From contig NZ_JBHTKR010000006.1 in NCBI RefSeq assembly GCF_042678485.1, positions 62,001-126,000 of the forward strand: a DNA stretch of 64,000 bases, in the 5' to 3' direction. Both the position numbers and the translations under genes were made by a program. Below the pieces are notes generated by a model. It was not told where the DNA came from. It ran no database searches and saw nothing but the letters and a program-made list of their open reading frames with translations. Of the stretch, positions 1-8,196 are shown in pieces. This DNA is from Seohaeicola saemankumensis (GTDB taxonomy: Bacteria > Pseudomonadota > Alphaproteobacteria > Rhodobacterales > Rhodobacteraceae). Position 1 is the first letter of the stretch; each line of letters opens with the position of its first letter.

Positions 1-1
1 G

Positions 2-571
2 GCGCTGCTGCTGGCCAATCGCTGGCCCGCGCAGTTTGGCAGGCCCTGGATCGTGGCGGCTGTGCTGGTGGGTGTGATGGCCGTGGTTCTGGCGCTACCG
101 ACCGGGGCCTTTGGCGAATCCATCGCGGATTTCCTTGATCTGCGGCTTGGTCTTGTGGTTCTGGTGCCGCTGGTACTTGCCGTCGCGGCGATGATGCGGC
201 GGCCGGGGCTGGTCTGGCTGGCGGTTCCGGCAATCGCCCTGGCGCTGAATACCGCCTATGTCATCGGACCCGCAGGCACGATCATGTCACCGAAGGGGAT
301 CGCTGCGATTCTGGCGCCGCGTGACGGCAAGATCGGCTATGCCGGGGCGAATTATCAGGATGATTTTCAATTCGCCGGACGTTTGCGTGCGCCGCTGACG
401 CTGCTGCGGGATCAGGCGGCGATTGCTGCCTTCGTGCAGACCAATCCGGACGGGCTGATCGTCGGCCGGATGGACGAGGCCGCGCGGCCCGACTGGACGC
501 CGCAGGACATCATCCGCTACCGAAAGCGAGACATCTGGGCCGTCTGGAACATCGAGGATATGGGCCGCTGA
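2..571 (+). CDS. ArnT-like membrane glycosyltransferase, C-terminal part (partial)
   Basis: Reading frame open at the left edge, so only the C-terminal 189 residues are visible. They hold about three hydrophobic segments (around residues 17–37, 45–62 and 68–85 of the visible part). A soluble tail follows with a YQDDFQF-type segment and ends in RDIWAVWNIEDMGR. Membrane helices followed by a small soluble C-terminal domain fit the end of PMT/ArnT-family (GT83) glycosyltransferases, which transfer sugars from polyprenyl-phosphate donors on the periplasmic face. The donor and acceptor cannot be inferred because the catalytic N-terminal loop lies outside the window. A GC-rich hairpin with a T run follows the stop codon. 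Confidence 0.6.
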   Translation, partial: ALLLANRWPAQFGRPWIVAAVLVGVMAVVLALPTGAFGESIADFLDLRLGLVVLVPLVLAVAAMMRRPGLVWLAVPAIALALNTAYVIGPAGTIMSPKGIAAILAPRDGKIGYAGANYQDDFQFAGRLRAPLTLLRDQAAIAAFVQTNPDGLIVGRMDEAARPDWTPQDIIRYRKRDIWAVWNIEDMGR

Positions 572-616
572 TCGATCCGGGCGGCGTCAAGGCGCGGCAC
601 GCGCCGCCGCACGATC

Positions 617-638
617 ACCGGCCCGCCCCCGGTTTTTT
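617..638 (+). terminator. Rho-independent terminator after the glycosyltransferase
   Basis: A short all-GC stem (ACCGG/CCGGT, 7-nt loop) is followed directly by a run of six T residues, about 50 bp after the stop codon. The stem is short, so confidence is moderate. Confidence 0.55.
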
Positions 639-775
639 GAAATCCGGCGGCGGCGATCTTGCGACTGTTGTGACATGAACGGAGGCTCGAACACCGGGCG
701 GGGATAAAGTGATCCGAATAGGCGTTGGATCGCCACCCCGCGGGTCGGCGTGCGCGCGGCTGGAAAAGACCGGGC

Positions 776-2629
776 TTACGCCTCGGCCTTTTCCAGTTTT
801 TCCAGCGCGGTCATCCACATGGCTTCGGCGCGGTCCAGCGCCTCGCGCAGTTCGGCGTATTTCTTCTGCCAGACGACCAGCTCGTCCTTGCGCTCGTCAT
901 AGAGCCTCGGATCGGCGAGTTTCTTGGCCAGCTTGTCGCCCATCTCGTTCAGCTTCGCGACGCGTTCCTCGCATTTGCGGACATCGGCGCGCAGGGCAAG
1001 GATCTGGTCGCGGCTGGGCTTGGGCGCAGCCTCGCTGGGTTTGTCCTTGTCCTTCGCCTTTGCGGGCGTATCGGATTGCAGCAGCATTTTCCGATAGGTT
1101 TCAAGGTCTTCCTCATAGGGGCGCACGGTGCCGTCCTGCACCAGCCACAGCCGGTCGGCCACCATCGACAAAAGGTGCATGTCATGGCTGACAAGGATGA
1201 CGGCGCCGGAATAGGCGGTCAGCGCCTCGACCAGCGCCTCGCGGCTTTCGATATCCAAGTGGTTGGTCGGCTCGTCGAGGATCAGCAGATGCGGCGCGGG
1301 CAGGGTTGCCAGCAGCAGCGACAGCCGGGCCTTTTGCCCGCCTGACAGGCGTCCCACCTCGGTTTCGGCCTGTGCCGCGCCAAGGCCGAAGCCCGCAAGG
1401 CGCGCGCGCAGCCTGGCCTGGCCTTCCGCAGGGCGTTCACGCAGCAGGTGTTGCAGCGGTGTTTCCTCGACCCGCAGTTCATCCACCTGGTGCTGGGCGA
1501 AGAACCCGATCCGCAGCTTGCTGGATTGCGTGGTCTTGCCGCCCATTGCGGCCAGACGGCCGGACAGCAGTTTCGACAGGGTCGATTTGCCCTGACCGTT
1601 CTTGCCCAACAGAGCGATGCGGTCATCCTGGTCGATACGCAGGTTCAGGTTACGCAGCACGACCGTGTCGCCATAGCCCACGCTGCCATTTTCGATCGAG
1701 ATGATGGGCGGCGACAACTCCTCGGGTTCCGGGAAAGAGAAGACCGTGCGCGCGGCATCTTCGGGCGCGCGGATGGTTTCCATCTTTTCCAGCATCTTGA
1801 CGCGCGATTGCGCCTGCTTGGCCTTGCTGGCCTTTGCCTTGAAGCGGTCCACGAAGCTTTGCAGATGGGCGCGGCGGGCGTCCTGTTTCTTGGCGGCGGC
1901 GGTCAGGATGGCGCGTTGGGCGGCGCGCTGGCGGGCGAACTGGTCGTAGTTGCCCGAATAATAGGTCAGCTTGCGGTCTTCCAGGTGCAGGATGCCACCG
2001 ACGGCGCGGTTCAGAAGCTCGCGGTCATGGCTGATGATCAACACGGTATGGGGGTATTTGACCAGGTAGTTTTCCAGCCAGAGCGCGCCTTCGAGGTCGA
2101 GATAGTTGGTCGGTTCGTCCAGCAGCAGGTAATCGGGCTGCGAGAAAAGCACGGCCGCCAGCGCCACGCGCATCCGCCAGCCACCCGAGAAGGCCGAGCA
2201 GGGCATGAGCTGTTCGGCCGCGTCAAAGCCAAGACCGCGCAGGATCGAGGAGGCGCGCGCCTCGGCCGACCAGGCGTCGATATCGGCAAGGCGCGTCTGC
2301 ACCTCGCTGATACGGGCGGGATCGGTGGCGGTTTCCGCCTCGGCCAGAAGGGCCGCGCGTTCGGTATCGGCGGCCAGCACCGTGTCAAGCAGCGACACCT
2401 CGTTGCCCGGCACTTCCTGTGCGACGCCGCCGATGCGCGCGCGGGCGGGCAGGGATATCGTGCCGCCTTCCAGCGGCAGTTCGCCCCGGATCAGTTTGAA
2501 CAGCGTGGTCTTGCCCGCGCCATTGCGGCCGATCAGGCCGACTTTGTGGCCGGTCGGTATGGTGGCGCTGGCCGACTCGAACAGGGGGCGGCCTTCGATA
2601 TTGAAGCTGAGGTCTGTGATGCGTAACAT
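776..2629 (-). CDS. ABC-F family ATPase (two ABC domains, no membrane part)
   Basis: A 617-aa protein with two nucleotide-binding domains in tandem. The first Walker A is GRNGAGKT (residues 34–41) and the second is GKNGQGKS. The Walker B boxes are DEPTNYLDLEG and DEPTNHLDIES, with signatures FSGGWRMR and LSGGQKAR. There are no membrane helices. A charged linker lies between the domains and a Lys/Glu-rich coiled-coil tail at the C-terminus, as in Uup/YheS proteins. ABC-F proteins act on the ribosome in translation rescue or antibiotic protection, not in transport. The start is placed at ATG 2629, just after a G-rich ribosome-binding stretch and matching the usual MLRI N-terminus; an upstream in-frame ATG at 2668 would add 13 unconserved residues. 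Divergent from ndk. Confidence 0.9.
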   Translation of the reverse strand: MLRITDLSFNIEGRPLFESASATIPTGHKVGLIGRNGAGKTTLFKLIRGELPLEGGTISLPARARIGGVAQEVPGNEVSLLDTVLAADTERAALLAEAETATDPARISEVQTRLADIDAWSAEARASSILRGLGFDAAEQLMPCSAFSGGWRMRVALAAVLFSQPDYLLLDEPTNYLDLEGALWLENYLVKYPHTVLIISHDRELLNRAVGGILHLEDRKLTYYSGNYDQFARQRAAQRAILTAAAKKQDARRAHLQSFVDRFKAKASKAKQAQSRVKMLEKMETIRAPEDAARTVFSFPEPEELSPPIISIENGSVGYGDTVVLRNLNLRIDQDDRIALLGKNGQGKSTLSKLLSGRLAAMGGKTTQSSKLRIGFFAQHQVDELRVEETPLQHLLRERPAEGQARLRARLAGFGLGAAQAETEVGRLSGGQKARLSLLLATLPAPHLLILDEPTNHLDIESREALVEALTAYSGAVILVSHDMHLLSMVADRLWLVQDGTVRPYEEDLETYRKMLLQSDTPAKAKDKDKPSEAAPKPSRDQILALRADVRKCEERVAKLNEMGDKLAKKLADPRLYDERKDELVVWQKKYAELREALDRAEAMWMTALEKLEKAEA

Positions 2630-2766
2630 GGCCCCCCCATGCCCGAAGCCGCAAGCGGGGTCAATCACGGCTTTTCAACAGCGGGGGGGCATGATAGGAG
2701 CGCGGCGATTTCGTTCGGGACAGGGCATGGGGCCCGGTGTCCCCGCAGACAGAAAGAGCAACCGAC

Positions 2767-3189
2767 ATGGCCATTCAGCGCACCTTTTCCATCATCAAGC
2801 CCGACGCCACCAAGCGTAACCTGACCGGCGCGATCAACGCCAAGATCGAAGCCGCGGGCCTGCGCATCATCGCGCAGAAGCGCATTCACCTGACCAAGGC
2901 ACAGGCCGGCGTGTTCTACGGCGTGCATGCCGCGCGTCCCTTCTATGACGAGCTGTGCGAATTCATGGCCTCCGAGCCGGTCGTCGTGCAGGTTCTGGAA
3001 GGCGAGAACGCGATTGCCACCTATCGCGAAGTGATGGGCGCCACCGATCCGGCCGAAGCCGCAGCCGGCACGATCCGCAAGGATTTCGCGATTTCCAAGG
3101 GCGAAAACTCGGTCCACGGGTCGGATGCACCGGAAACCGCAGCAGAAGAAATCGCCTATTTCTTCTCGGGTCTGGAACTGGTCGGCTGA
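2767..3189 (+). CDS. ndk: Nucleoside diphosphate kinase
   Basis: A 140-aa cytosolic enzyme that moves the gamma-phosphate from ATP to other nucleoside diphosphates through a phosphohistidine. The N-terminus AIQRTFSIIKPDA and the active-site motif NSVHGSD (His117) are intact, and the length is typical of the family. The start is ATG 2767; an upstream in-frame ATG (2737) adds ten residues not seen in the family. It is a single-gene unit, divergent from the ABC-F gene and closed by a strong terminator. Confidence 0.97.
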   Translation: MAIQRTFSIIKPDATKRNLTGAINAKIEAAGLRIIAQKRIHLTKAQAGVFYGVHAARPFYDELCEFMASEPVVVQVLEGENAIATYREVMGATDPAEAAAGTIRKDFAISKGENSVHGSDAPETAAEEIAYFFSGLELVG

Positions 3190-3213
3190 TTTTTCCAGCT
3201 TGTGACTGACGGG

Positions 3214-3242
3214 AAAGGGGGTGCCGATTGGTGCCCCCTTTT
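3214..3242 (+). terminator. Rho-independent terminator of ndk
   Basis: A nine-pair stem with GAUU loop (GGGGGTGCC against GGTGCCCCC, two G·U pairs), flanked by AAA on the left and TTTT on the right. Confidence 0.9.
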
Positions 3243-3278
3243 CATTCAGGCCGGATCATCGCAAGGCGCGCGCCTTGG

Positions 3279-3623
3279 TCAGCGCCGCGCCAGCCGGTCG
3301 GGCGTGACCACGCCGATGGCGTCCAGAACCGCCTCAAGGTGGCGCAGATCGGTATCGTCATGGGTGGCCTTCAGCGCATCGAACCGCACCCTGAGGGCTG
3401 CTTTCTCCGCGCCCTTGCAATCATTCCACGGGCGACCCTGTAGCGCCATGACCAGCACGTAGTAGCCGATGAAATGCGGACGCACCCCGGCGGCGATCAT
3501 CCGGCCATAGGCGGTATCGGGGCCAAGGGCGCGCAACTCTTCTGCGGAATGGATGCCTGCGCGCGCAAGATCGCGCTCAAAAGCGGGGCCTATGTTGGGA
3601 ATCGTGGTGACGGGTGTCGACAT
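3279..3623 (-). CDS. TfoX C-terminal-domain protein
   Basis: A 114-aa protein consisting only of the TfoX/Sxy C-terminal helical domain: an IPNIGPAFERDL helix-hairpin-helix-like start, the EELRALGPDTAY segment and the FIGYYVLVMALQGRPW core. In gammaproteobacteria Sxy works with CRP to switch on competence genes, but there it also carries an N-terminal domain. Stand-alone C-terminal domains are common in alphaproteobacteria and have no assigned job. It is read in the same direction as the 40-aa ORF just upstream. Confidence 0.8.
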   Translation of the reverse strand: MSTPVTTIPNIGPAFERDLARAGIHSAEELRALGPDTAYGRMIAAGVRPHFIGYYVLVMALQGRPWNDCKGAEKAALRVRFDALKATHDDTDLRHLEAVLDAIGVVTPDRLARR

Positions 3624-3683
3624 GGCGCAACTGTGCCAGCGCGTGTCGGCGCTGTCACCATCCTGTCGCGAGATGGGGGGCTA

Positions 3684-3806
3684 TCAGATGCTGGCGAAGT
3701 CGGTGAAAACCGCGTCGCCTTCCGTGCGCGTCGCCGAGGGCGCCTTGACGGGCGCCGGGGTCGGCTGCGGTTTCGCTTGCGGTTGCGGTTTTGACGATTG
3801 CGCCAT
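3684..3806 (-). CDS. Small Pro/Gln/Lys-rich protein (40 aa)
   Basis: Short ORF: ATG at 3806, stop TGA at 3684–3686, with an AGGAC ribosome-binding site a few bases before the ATG. The product has an N-terminal half of alternating Pro, Gln, Lys and Ala (KPQPQAKPQPTPAP) and a C-terminal end TEGDAVFTDFASI. It has no membrane segment and no recognised domain, and looks intrinsically disordered with a short acidic/hydrophobic tail that could act as a docking peptide. It lies 60 bp upstream of the TfoX-like gene on the same strand. Function unknown; evidence for expression is only the ribosome-binding site and clean frame. Confidence 0.5.
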   Translation of the reverse strand: MAQSSKPQPQAKPQPTPAPVKAPSATRTEGDAVFTDFASI

Positions 3807-3888
3807 GATCTTGTCCTGCCGGAAGCCTCTGGCGGGCCGCGTGGGGCCCGCGGGGTGAAAACTTGTTAACCAAAGCAGGATGACGCAA

Positions 3889-3936
3889 CAAAAAGGCGCC
3901 GCCGTGTCTGCATCATGGCAGAAACATGGCGGCGCC
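3889..3936 (-). terminator. Terminator of the RidA-ending operon
   Basis: On the minus strand a long stem (GGCGCCGCC paired with GGCGGCGCC, extended inward by a second short helix CTGC/GCAG) runs into a run of five T residues at 3890–3894. It lies 33 bp after the stop of the RidA gene and closes the leftward operon. Confidence 0.85.
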
Positions 3937-3968
3937 CCGTCGTTCTGTCAGAGGGGATCAGCCCCGGA

Positions 3969-4313
3969 TCACGCCTTTGCGGCGGCGGTCACGATGATTT
4001 CGACCCGGTATTTCGGCGCGGCCAGCTTGGCCTCGCCAGTCGCGCGGGCGGGGGTGTGGCCCTGCGGGACCCAGGCATCCCAGACGGCATTCATCTCGGC
4101 GAAATCGGCCATGTCGGCCAGCCAGATGATCGTTTGCAGAATATGGGTCTTGTCGCTGCCGGCTTTTGCCAGCAGATCGTCGATCTGGCGCAGGCAATCC
4201 GCGGTCTGGTCCGCCACGGTGGCGCCTTCGCCCACCTGGCCAGCCAGGTAGATGGTGCCGTTATGCTTGACGATCGCGCTCATGCGCGGGCCGGTTCCGA
4301 TACGTTCGATCAT
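3969..4313 (-). CDS. RidA family (YjgF/UK114) enamine/imine deaminase
   Basis: A 114-aa, single-domain, cytosolic protein. RidA proteins hydrolyse reactive enamine or imine intermediates made by PLP enzymes, or in specialised members act in catabolic pathways. The substrate-carboxylate-binding arginine is present in the PAR motif (Arg90) before a VEI strand, as in active members. It is the last gene of the leftward operon, 108 bp after the 2-hydroxyacid dehydrogenase gene and followed by a terminator, so a pathway-specific role is possible. Confidence 0.88.
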   Translation of the reverse strand: MIERIGTGPRMSAIVKHNGTIYLAGQVGEGATVADQTADCLRQIDDLLAKAGSDKTHILQTIIWLADMADFAEMNAVWDAWVPQGHTPARATGEAKLAAPKYRVEIIVTAAAKA

Positions 4314-4421
4314 GGGCTGTCCTTTCGGTGGCAGGGTCGATGCGCGGCCCCGATTGGCGCGCGCCTGATGCAGGCGATAGCGGCGCGGGCGCTTTTTCGC
4401 AAGGCCCGGATCGGCGCGGCC

Positions 4422-5366
4422 TCAGCCCTGCGGTACCGGAGTCAGCGCGGGCTTGCTGTCCAGAATGGCGCGGATATTGGCGCGTTGCAGGCGTCCCATC
4501 TCGGTGCGGGTTTCGACGGTTGCGGTGCCGATATGGGGCAGGGGCAGCACATCGGGGCGCGAGACCAGGCGCGGATCGGGGCGCGGCTCATTGCGGAACA
4601 CATCAAGCGCCGCACCCCGGATGGTGCGGGCCTCAAGCGCGGCCAGCAGCGCGCCCTCGTCCACGACGCTGCCGCGCGAGAGGTTGATCAGATGCCCGTC
4701 CGCGCCCAGCGCTGCCAACACGTCCGCGTCGATCAGGTTCTCGGTCTCGGGTCCGCCCACGACCGTGACGAACAGATCATCGACCGCTGCAGCCAGCGAT
4801 AGGGCATTGTCGTGAAACTGCCAGCCCTGCGGCGCGTCCTTGGGACTGCGCGCGCTGTAATGCAGCGCGCATTTGAAGGCGGCCAGACGATCCGCCAGTT
4901 CCCGCCCGATGCGCCCCATCCCCAGGATGCCCACGCGCCGCCCGGTGGCCTTGCGCGCCAAGGGTGGCCCGCCATTGGCCCAATCGCCGCCGCGGACATT
5001 GGCGATGCCGCGCTCGACCTCGCGCAGCACACCCAGCCACATGGCAACGGCCAGGTCGGCCACATCATCGTTCAGCACGTCCGGGGTGTTTGTCACCACG
5101 ATGCCGCGCGCGGTGGCGGCGGACAGATCGACCGCCTCATAGCCCACACCATAGCGCGCGATCAGCTTGAGGTTGGGCAGCCTGTCCATCTCTGTGGGGC
5201 CCAGGGTTTCGTGGCTCTTGCAGGCCATGGCGATGACCGCGTCACGCACCCCCTGCGGCAGGCTGTCCAGATCGGCCAGCGCAGGCAGGGTGGGCCCGCC
5301 GAATTCGGCGGCCAGCGCCGCGGCATCCATGGCGGCATAGGTGCCGATGCTCAGAACCCTGTGCAT
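4422..5366 (-). CDS. D-isomer-specific 2-hydroxyacid dehydrogenase (glyoxylate/hydroxypyruvate reductase-like)
   Basis: A 314-aa NAD(P)H-dependent dehydrogenase that interconverts 2-oxoacids and D-2-hydroxyacids. The Rossmann motif is GMGRIG (residues 149–154), and the catalytic Arg231 (LSRGS), Glu260 (NEP) and His278 (PHIG) are all present. ATG 5366 is preferred over 5375 because the AAGGA ribosome-binding site lies about 8 nt before it but abuts 5375. It starts about a dozen bases after the SDR stop, so it is co-transcribed. The nearby ThDP and FAD-linked genes suggest a pathway running through 2-hydroxy/2-oxoacids such as tartronate semialdehyde, hydroxypyruvate or glyoxylate; the exact substrate is not decided. 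Confidence 0.9.
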   Translation of the reverse strand: MHRVLSIGTYAAMDAAALAAEFGGPTLPALADLDSLPQGVRDAVIAMACKSHETLGPTEMDRLPNLKLIARYGVGYEAVDLSAATARGIVVTNTPDVLNDDVADLAVAMWLGVLREVERGIANVRGGDWANGGPPLARKATGRRVGILGMGRIGRELADRLAAFKCALHYSARSPKDAPQGWQFHDNALSLAAAVDDLFVTVVGGPETENLIDADVLAALGADGHLINLSRGSVVDEGALLAALEARTIRGAALDVFRNEPRPDPRLVSRPDVLPLPHIGTATVETRTEMGRLQRANIRAILDSKPALTPVPQG

Positions 5367-5378
5367 GGGTGTCATTCC

Positions 5379-6119
5379 TTATCCGCGCCCGACAAAGGGC
5401 ATCGTGACGGGCATCACCGTCAGAAACTGCACATTCGCGCCATCCGGCACGCTGGCCATGTGCAACACGCTGTCAGCCACCACCGAGACGTCGATCATCG
5501 CCTCGGGGCGGATGGTGCCATCGGCCTGCATCACGCCCTTGGCCATCCGGTCGGCCATCCCCGACATGGCATTGCCGATATCGATCTGCCCGCAGGCGAT
5601 CCCGAAGGGCCGCCCGTCCAGTGACAGCGCGCGGGTCATGCCGGTGACCGCGTGTTTCGCCGCCGTATAGGCGATGGTGCCGGGGCGCGGCGCATGGGCG
5701 CTGATCGAGCCGTTGTTGATGATCCGCCCGCCCTGCGGGTCTTGTGCGCGCATCCGGGCAAAGGCCGCGCGCGCGCAGAGGAACACGCCCGTCACGTTCA
5801 CATCCAGCACGGCGCGGAAGTCATCAGGCGCGATCAGGTCGGGCGTGTCCGCGCCAAGATTGCGGCCCGCGTTGTTGAACAGCACGTCGATCCGGCCCCA
5901 GTGCTGCATCACGATGTCGAAGGCGGCATCGACTGCCGCCTCATCCGTCACGTCGCAGGGCAGGACGCGGGCGTTTGCGTGGCCTTCGGCGCTGTCGGCC
6001 AGCGCATCGGCGCGCCGGCCCAGCAGCGCCACGCGCCAGCCATGGGCAAGAAACAGCCGCGCGGTTGCGCGCCCGATCCCGCTGCCGGCACCCGTGACGA
6101 CGACCGTGCGGGTGGTCAT
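5379..6119 (-). CDS. SDR-family NAD(P)-dependent oxidoreductase
   Basis: A 246-aa classical short-chain dehydrogenase. It has the cofactor motif TGAGSGIG near the N-terminus, NNAG around residue 87, and a catalytic Ser, Tyr and Lys in NNGSISA and YTAAKHA. The usual C-terminal substrate lid is somewhat divergent (QIDIGNAMSG). Its start overlaps the GST stop by 4 bp (ATGA), which implies translational coupling. The substrate is unknown; the context suggests oxidation or reduction of a small hydroxyacid or sugar-acid derivative. Confidence 0.9.
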   Translation of the reverse strand: MTTRTVVVTGAGSGIGRATARLFLAHGWRVALLGRRADALADSAEGHANARVLPCDVTDEAAVDAAFDIVMQHWGRIDVLFNNAGRNLGADTPDLIAPDDFRAVLDVNVTGVFLCARAAFARMRAQDPQGGRIINNGSISAHAPRPGTIAYTAAKHAVTGMTRALSLDGRPFGIACGQIDIGNAMSGMADRMAKGVMQADGTIRPEAMIDVSVVADSVLHMASVPDGANVQFLTVMPVTMPFVGRG

Positions 6120-6748
6120 GCCGGCATCGGGATCGGGCCCACGTCGCTGGGCACCTGGTAGCCGCGTTGCACCGCGGGGCGTTCGGCAAGCTGGCGATAC
6201 CAGCGCAGCACGTTCGGAAAGGCGGTCAGATCGACCTCGTGCCAGTCATGGCGCGCGGCCCAGGGGAAAATCGCCATGTCGGCGATGGAATAGTCGCCCG
6301 CCACATAGTCATGGTCGGCCAGTTGCCGGTCAAGCACACCATAAAGGCGCTGCGCCTCCTTGGCGAACCGTTCCTCGGCGGGTTGCGACAGACCACGGTT
6401 GAATTTCAAAAAGACATGCGCCTGGCCCAGCATCGGGCCGAAGCCGCCCATCTGCCACATCAGCCACTGCATCACCTCGGCGCGGGCCTTCACCTCGGTC
6501 GGCAGGAACTTTCCGGTCTTCTCGGCCAGGTAGATCATGATCGCGCCGGATTCGAACTGGCTGACGCCGGTGTCGTGATCCACGATGGCGGGGATCTTGT
6601 TGTTGGGCGCGATCTTCAGGAAATCTTCGGCGAATTGTTCGTTCTTGCCGATATTCACCGCATGGGCGGTATAGGGCAGGCCAAGTTCCTCTAGCAGGAT
6701 CGAGACCTTGCGCCCGTTTGGCGTGGTCCATGTGTAGAGATCGATCAT
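6116..6748 (-). CDS. Glutathione S-transferase family protein (YfcG/Ure2-like)
   Basis: A 210-aa GST with a thioredoxin-like N-terminal domain (LYTWTTPNGRKVSILLEELGL; FESGAIMIYLAEK glutathione-binding segment) and an all-helical C-terminal domain. TPN at the N-terminus and the ESGAI motif resemble the Nu-class YfcG/Ure2p-like proteins, which have disulfide-bond reductase activity. The start at 6748 has a good AAAGGA site seven bases upstream and overlaps the previous stop by one base (TGATG). It could act on a glutathione adduct formed in the operon's pathway. Confidence 0.88.
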   Translation of the reverse strand: MIDLYTWTTPNGRKVSILLEELGLPYTAHAVNIGKNEQFAEDFLKIAPNNKIPAIVDHDTGVSQFESGAIMIYLAEKTGKFLPTEVKARAEVMQWLMWQMGGFGPMLGQAHVFLKFNRGLSQPAEERFAKEAQRLYGVLDRQLADHDYVAGDYSIADMAIFPWAARHDWHEVDLTAFPNVLRWYRQLAERPAVQRGYQVPSDVGPIPMPA

Positions 6749-8196
6749 CAGGCTATCCTTTCCAAGGGCCGGGTGGCGGGGCTGGTCATGGCCAGCACCT
6801 TGCCGGGGTTCATCAGGTTGTCGGGGTCGATCGCCGCCTTGATGGTGCGGCACAGCGCCAGCGCCACCGGATCCTTGTAGCGCGGCAGCTCGTCCCGCTT
6901 GGCAAGGCCGATGCCATGCTCGGCCGAGATCGAGCCGCCCATGGCGGCCACAAGGTCATGCACGATGCGGTTGAAGGCGCCATACTGGGCCAGGAAATCG
7001 GCGTCACTCATCGCGGCGGGGCGGGTCAGGTTGAAATGGATGTTGCCATCGCCGAAATGGCCGAAGGGGCAGGGGCGCACATCGGGCATATGGGCGCGGC
7101 AGGCGGCCACGCCGCGGGTGATGAATTCAGCCACCCTGGACACCGGCACGGCCACGTCATGCTTGATCGAGGCGCCGGCGTGTTTTTGCATGTCCGACAT
7201 GCTTTCACGCAAGCTCCACAGCGCCTGCGCCTGGGTCTGCGAGGTGGCGATGACGGCATCGGGCACCAGCCCGTCCTCCATCGCCTGGGCGAGGGCGCGT
7301 TCCATGCGCGCGTCCAACCCGGCCTCGGGATCGGGCGAGGTCAGTTCGATCAGCACATAAGCGGGATGCGGGTCTGCCAGCGGGTCGCGCGCGCCGGGCA
7401 GGTGATCCAGCACCATCTTGATGCCGAACCGTTCGATATATTCGAAGGCGGTCAGCGTGTCGCCGCACCGCGCGCGCAGGATGTCGAAGATCGCCAGCGC
7501 CTGTTCCGGTCCTGCACAGGCGGCCATGGCAGTGACGGTGGCGGCGGGGCGCGGGAAAAGCCGCAGCACCGCGGCGGTGATGATGCCCAGCGTGCCTTCG
7601 GCCCCGATCATCAGGTCGCGCAGCGCATATCCGGTATTGTCCTTGCGGAGCGCGCCGAGGGTGTTCAGCACCTCGCCCGAGGGCAGAACAGCCTCGATCC
7701 CAAGGACCAGGTCGCGGGTGGTGCCGTAGCGCAGCACGGCGGTGCCGCCCGCGTTGGTCGAGAGGTTCCCGCCGATCTGGCAGGTCCCTTGGGAGGCAAG
7801 CGAGAGCGGGAACAATTGCCCCGCCTCATCCGCCGCCGTCTGGATCGCGGCCAGGGTGCAGCCCGCCTCGACCGTCAGGGTGGCGTTCAGCGGATCGACC
7901 GCGCGGATCCGGTTCATCCGGCCCATCGCGATCACCACGCCGCCATCCGGCACGCCGCCGCCCACCAGCCCGGTATTGCCACCCTGCGGCACCATCGGCA
8001 CGCGCGCGGCATGGCAAAGCCGGACCACGGCCGCGACCTCATCGGTGCTGCCAGGGCGGATCACGGCCAGCGTGTGGCCTTGCCAGCGGCCCCGATCCTC
8101 TACCGCGTGCGGCGCGATGCGCGCGGGATCGGTCCAGACATGGGCATCGCCGACTGCCGCGCGCAAATCCGCCAGAAGATCGGCGGGAATGGTCAT
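6748..8196 (-). CDS. FAD-linked D-2-hydroxyacid dehydrogenase (D-2-hydroxyglutarate dehydrogenase/GlcD type)
   Basis: A 482-aa flavoprotein of the VAO/PCMH family. An N-terminal FAD-binding domain carries PQGGNTGLVGGGVP and GGNLSTNAGG. The C-terminal oxidase domain carries the metal/active-site histidines in HFGDGNIHFN and the SAEHGIG motif. Members oxidise D-lactate, D-2-hydroxyglutarate or glycolate to 2-oxoacids and pass electrons to a quinone or an electron-transfer flavoprotein. It overlaps the upstream ThDP gene by 4 bp and the GST by one. With the ThDP enzyme it may form a hydroxyacid-to-oxoacid step; the exact substrate is not decidable from sequence. Confidence 0.9.
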   Translation of the reverse strand: MTIPADLLADLRAAVGDAHVWTDPARIAPHAVEDRGRWQGHTLAVIRPGSTDEVAAVVRLCHAARVPMVPQGGNTGLVGGGVPDGGVVIAMGRMNRIRAVDPLNATLTVEAGCTLAAIQTAADEAGQLFPLSLASQGTCQIGGNLSTNAGGTAVLRYGTTRDLVLGIEAVLPSGEVLNTLGALRKDNTGYALRDLMIGAEGTLGIITAAVLRLFPRPAATVTAMAACAGPEQALAIFDILRARCGDTLTAFEYIERFGIKMVLDHLPGARDPLADPHPAYVLIELTSPDPEAGLDARMERALAQAMEDGLVPDAVIATSQTQAQALWSLRESMSDMQKHAGASIKHDVAVPVSRVAEFITRGVAACRAHMPDVRPCPFGHFGDGNIHFNLTRPAAMSDADFLAQYGAFNRIVHDLVAAMGGSISAEHGIGLAKRDELPRYKDPVALALCRTIKAAIDPDNLMNPGKVLAMTSPATRPLERIA

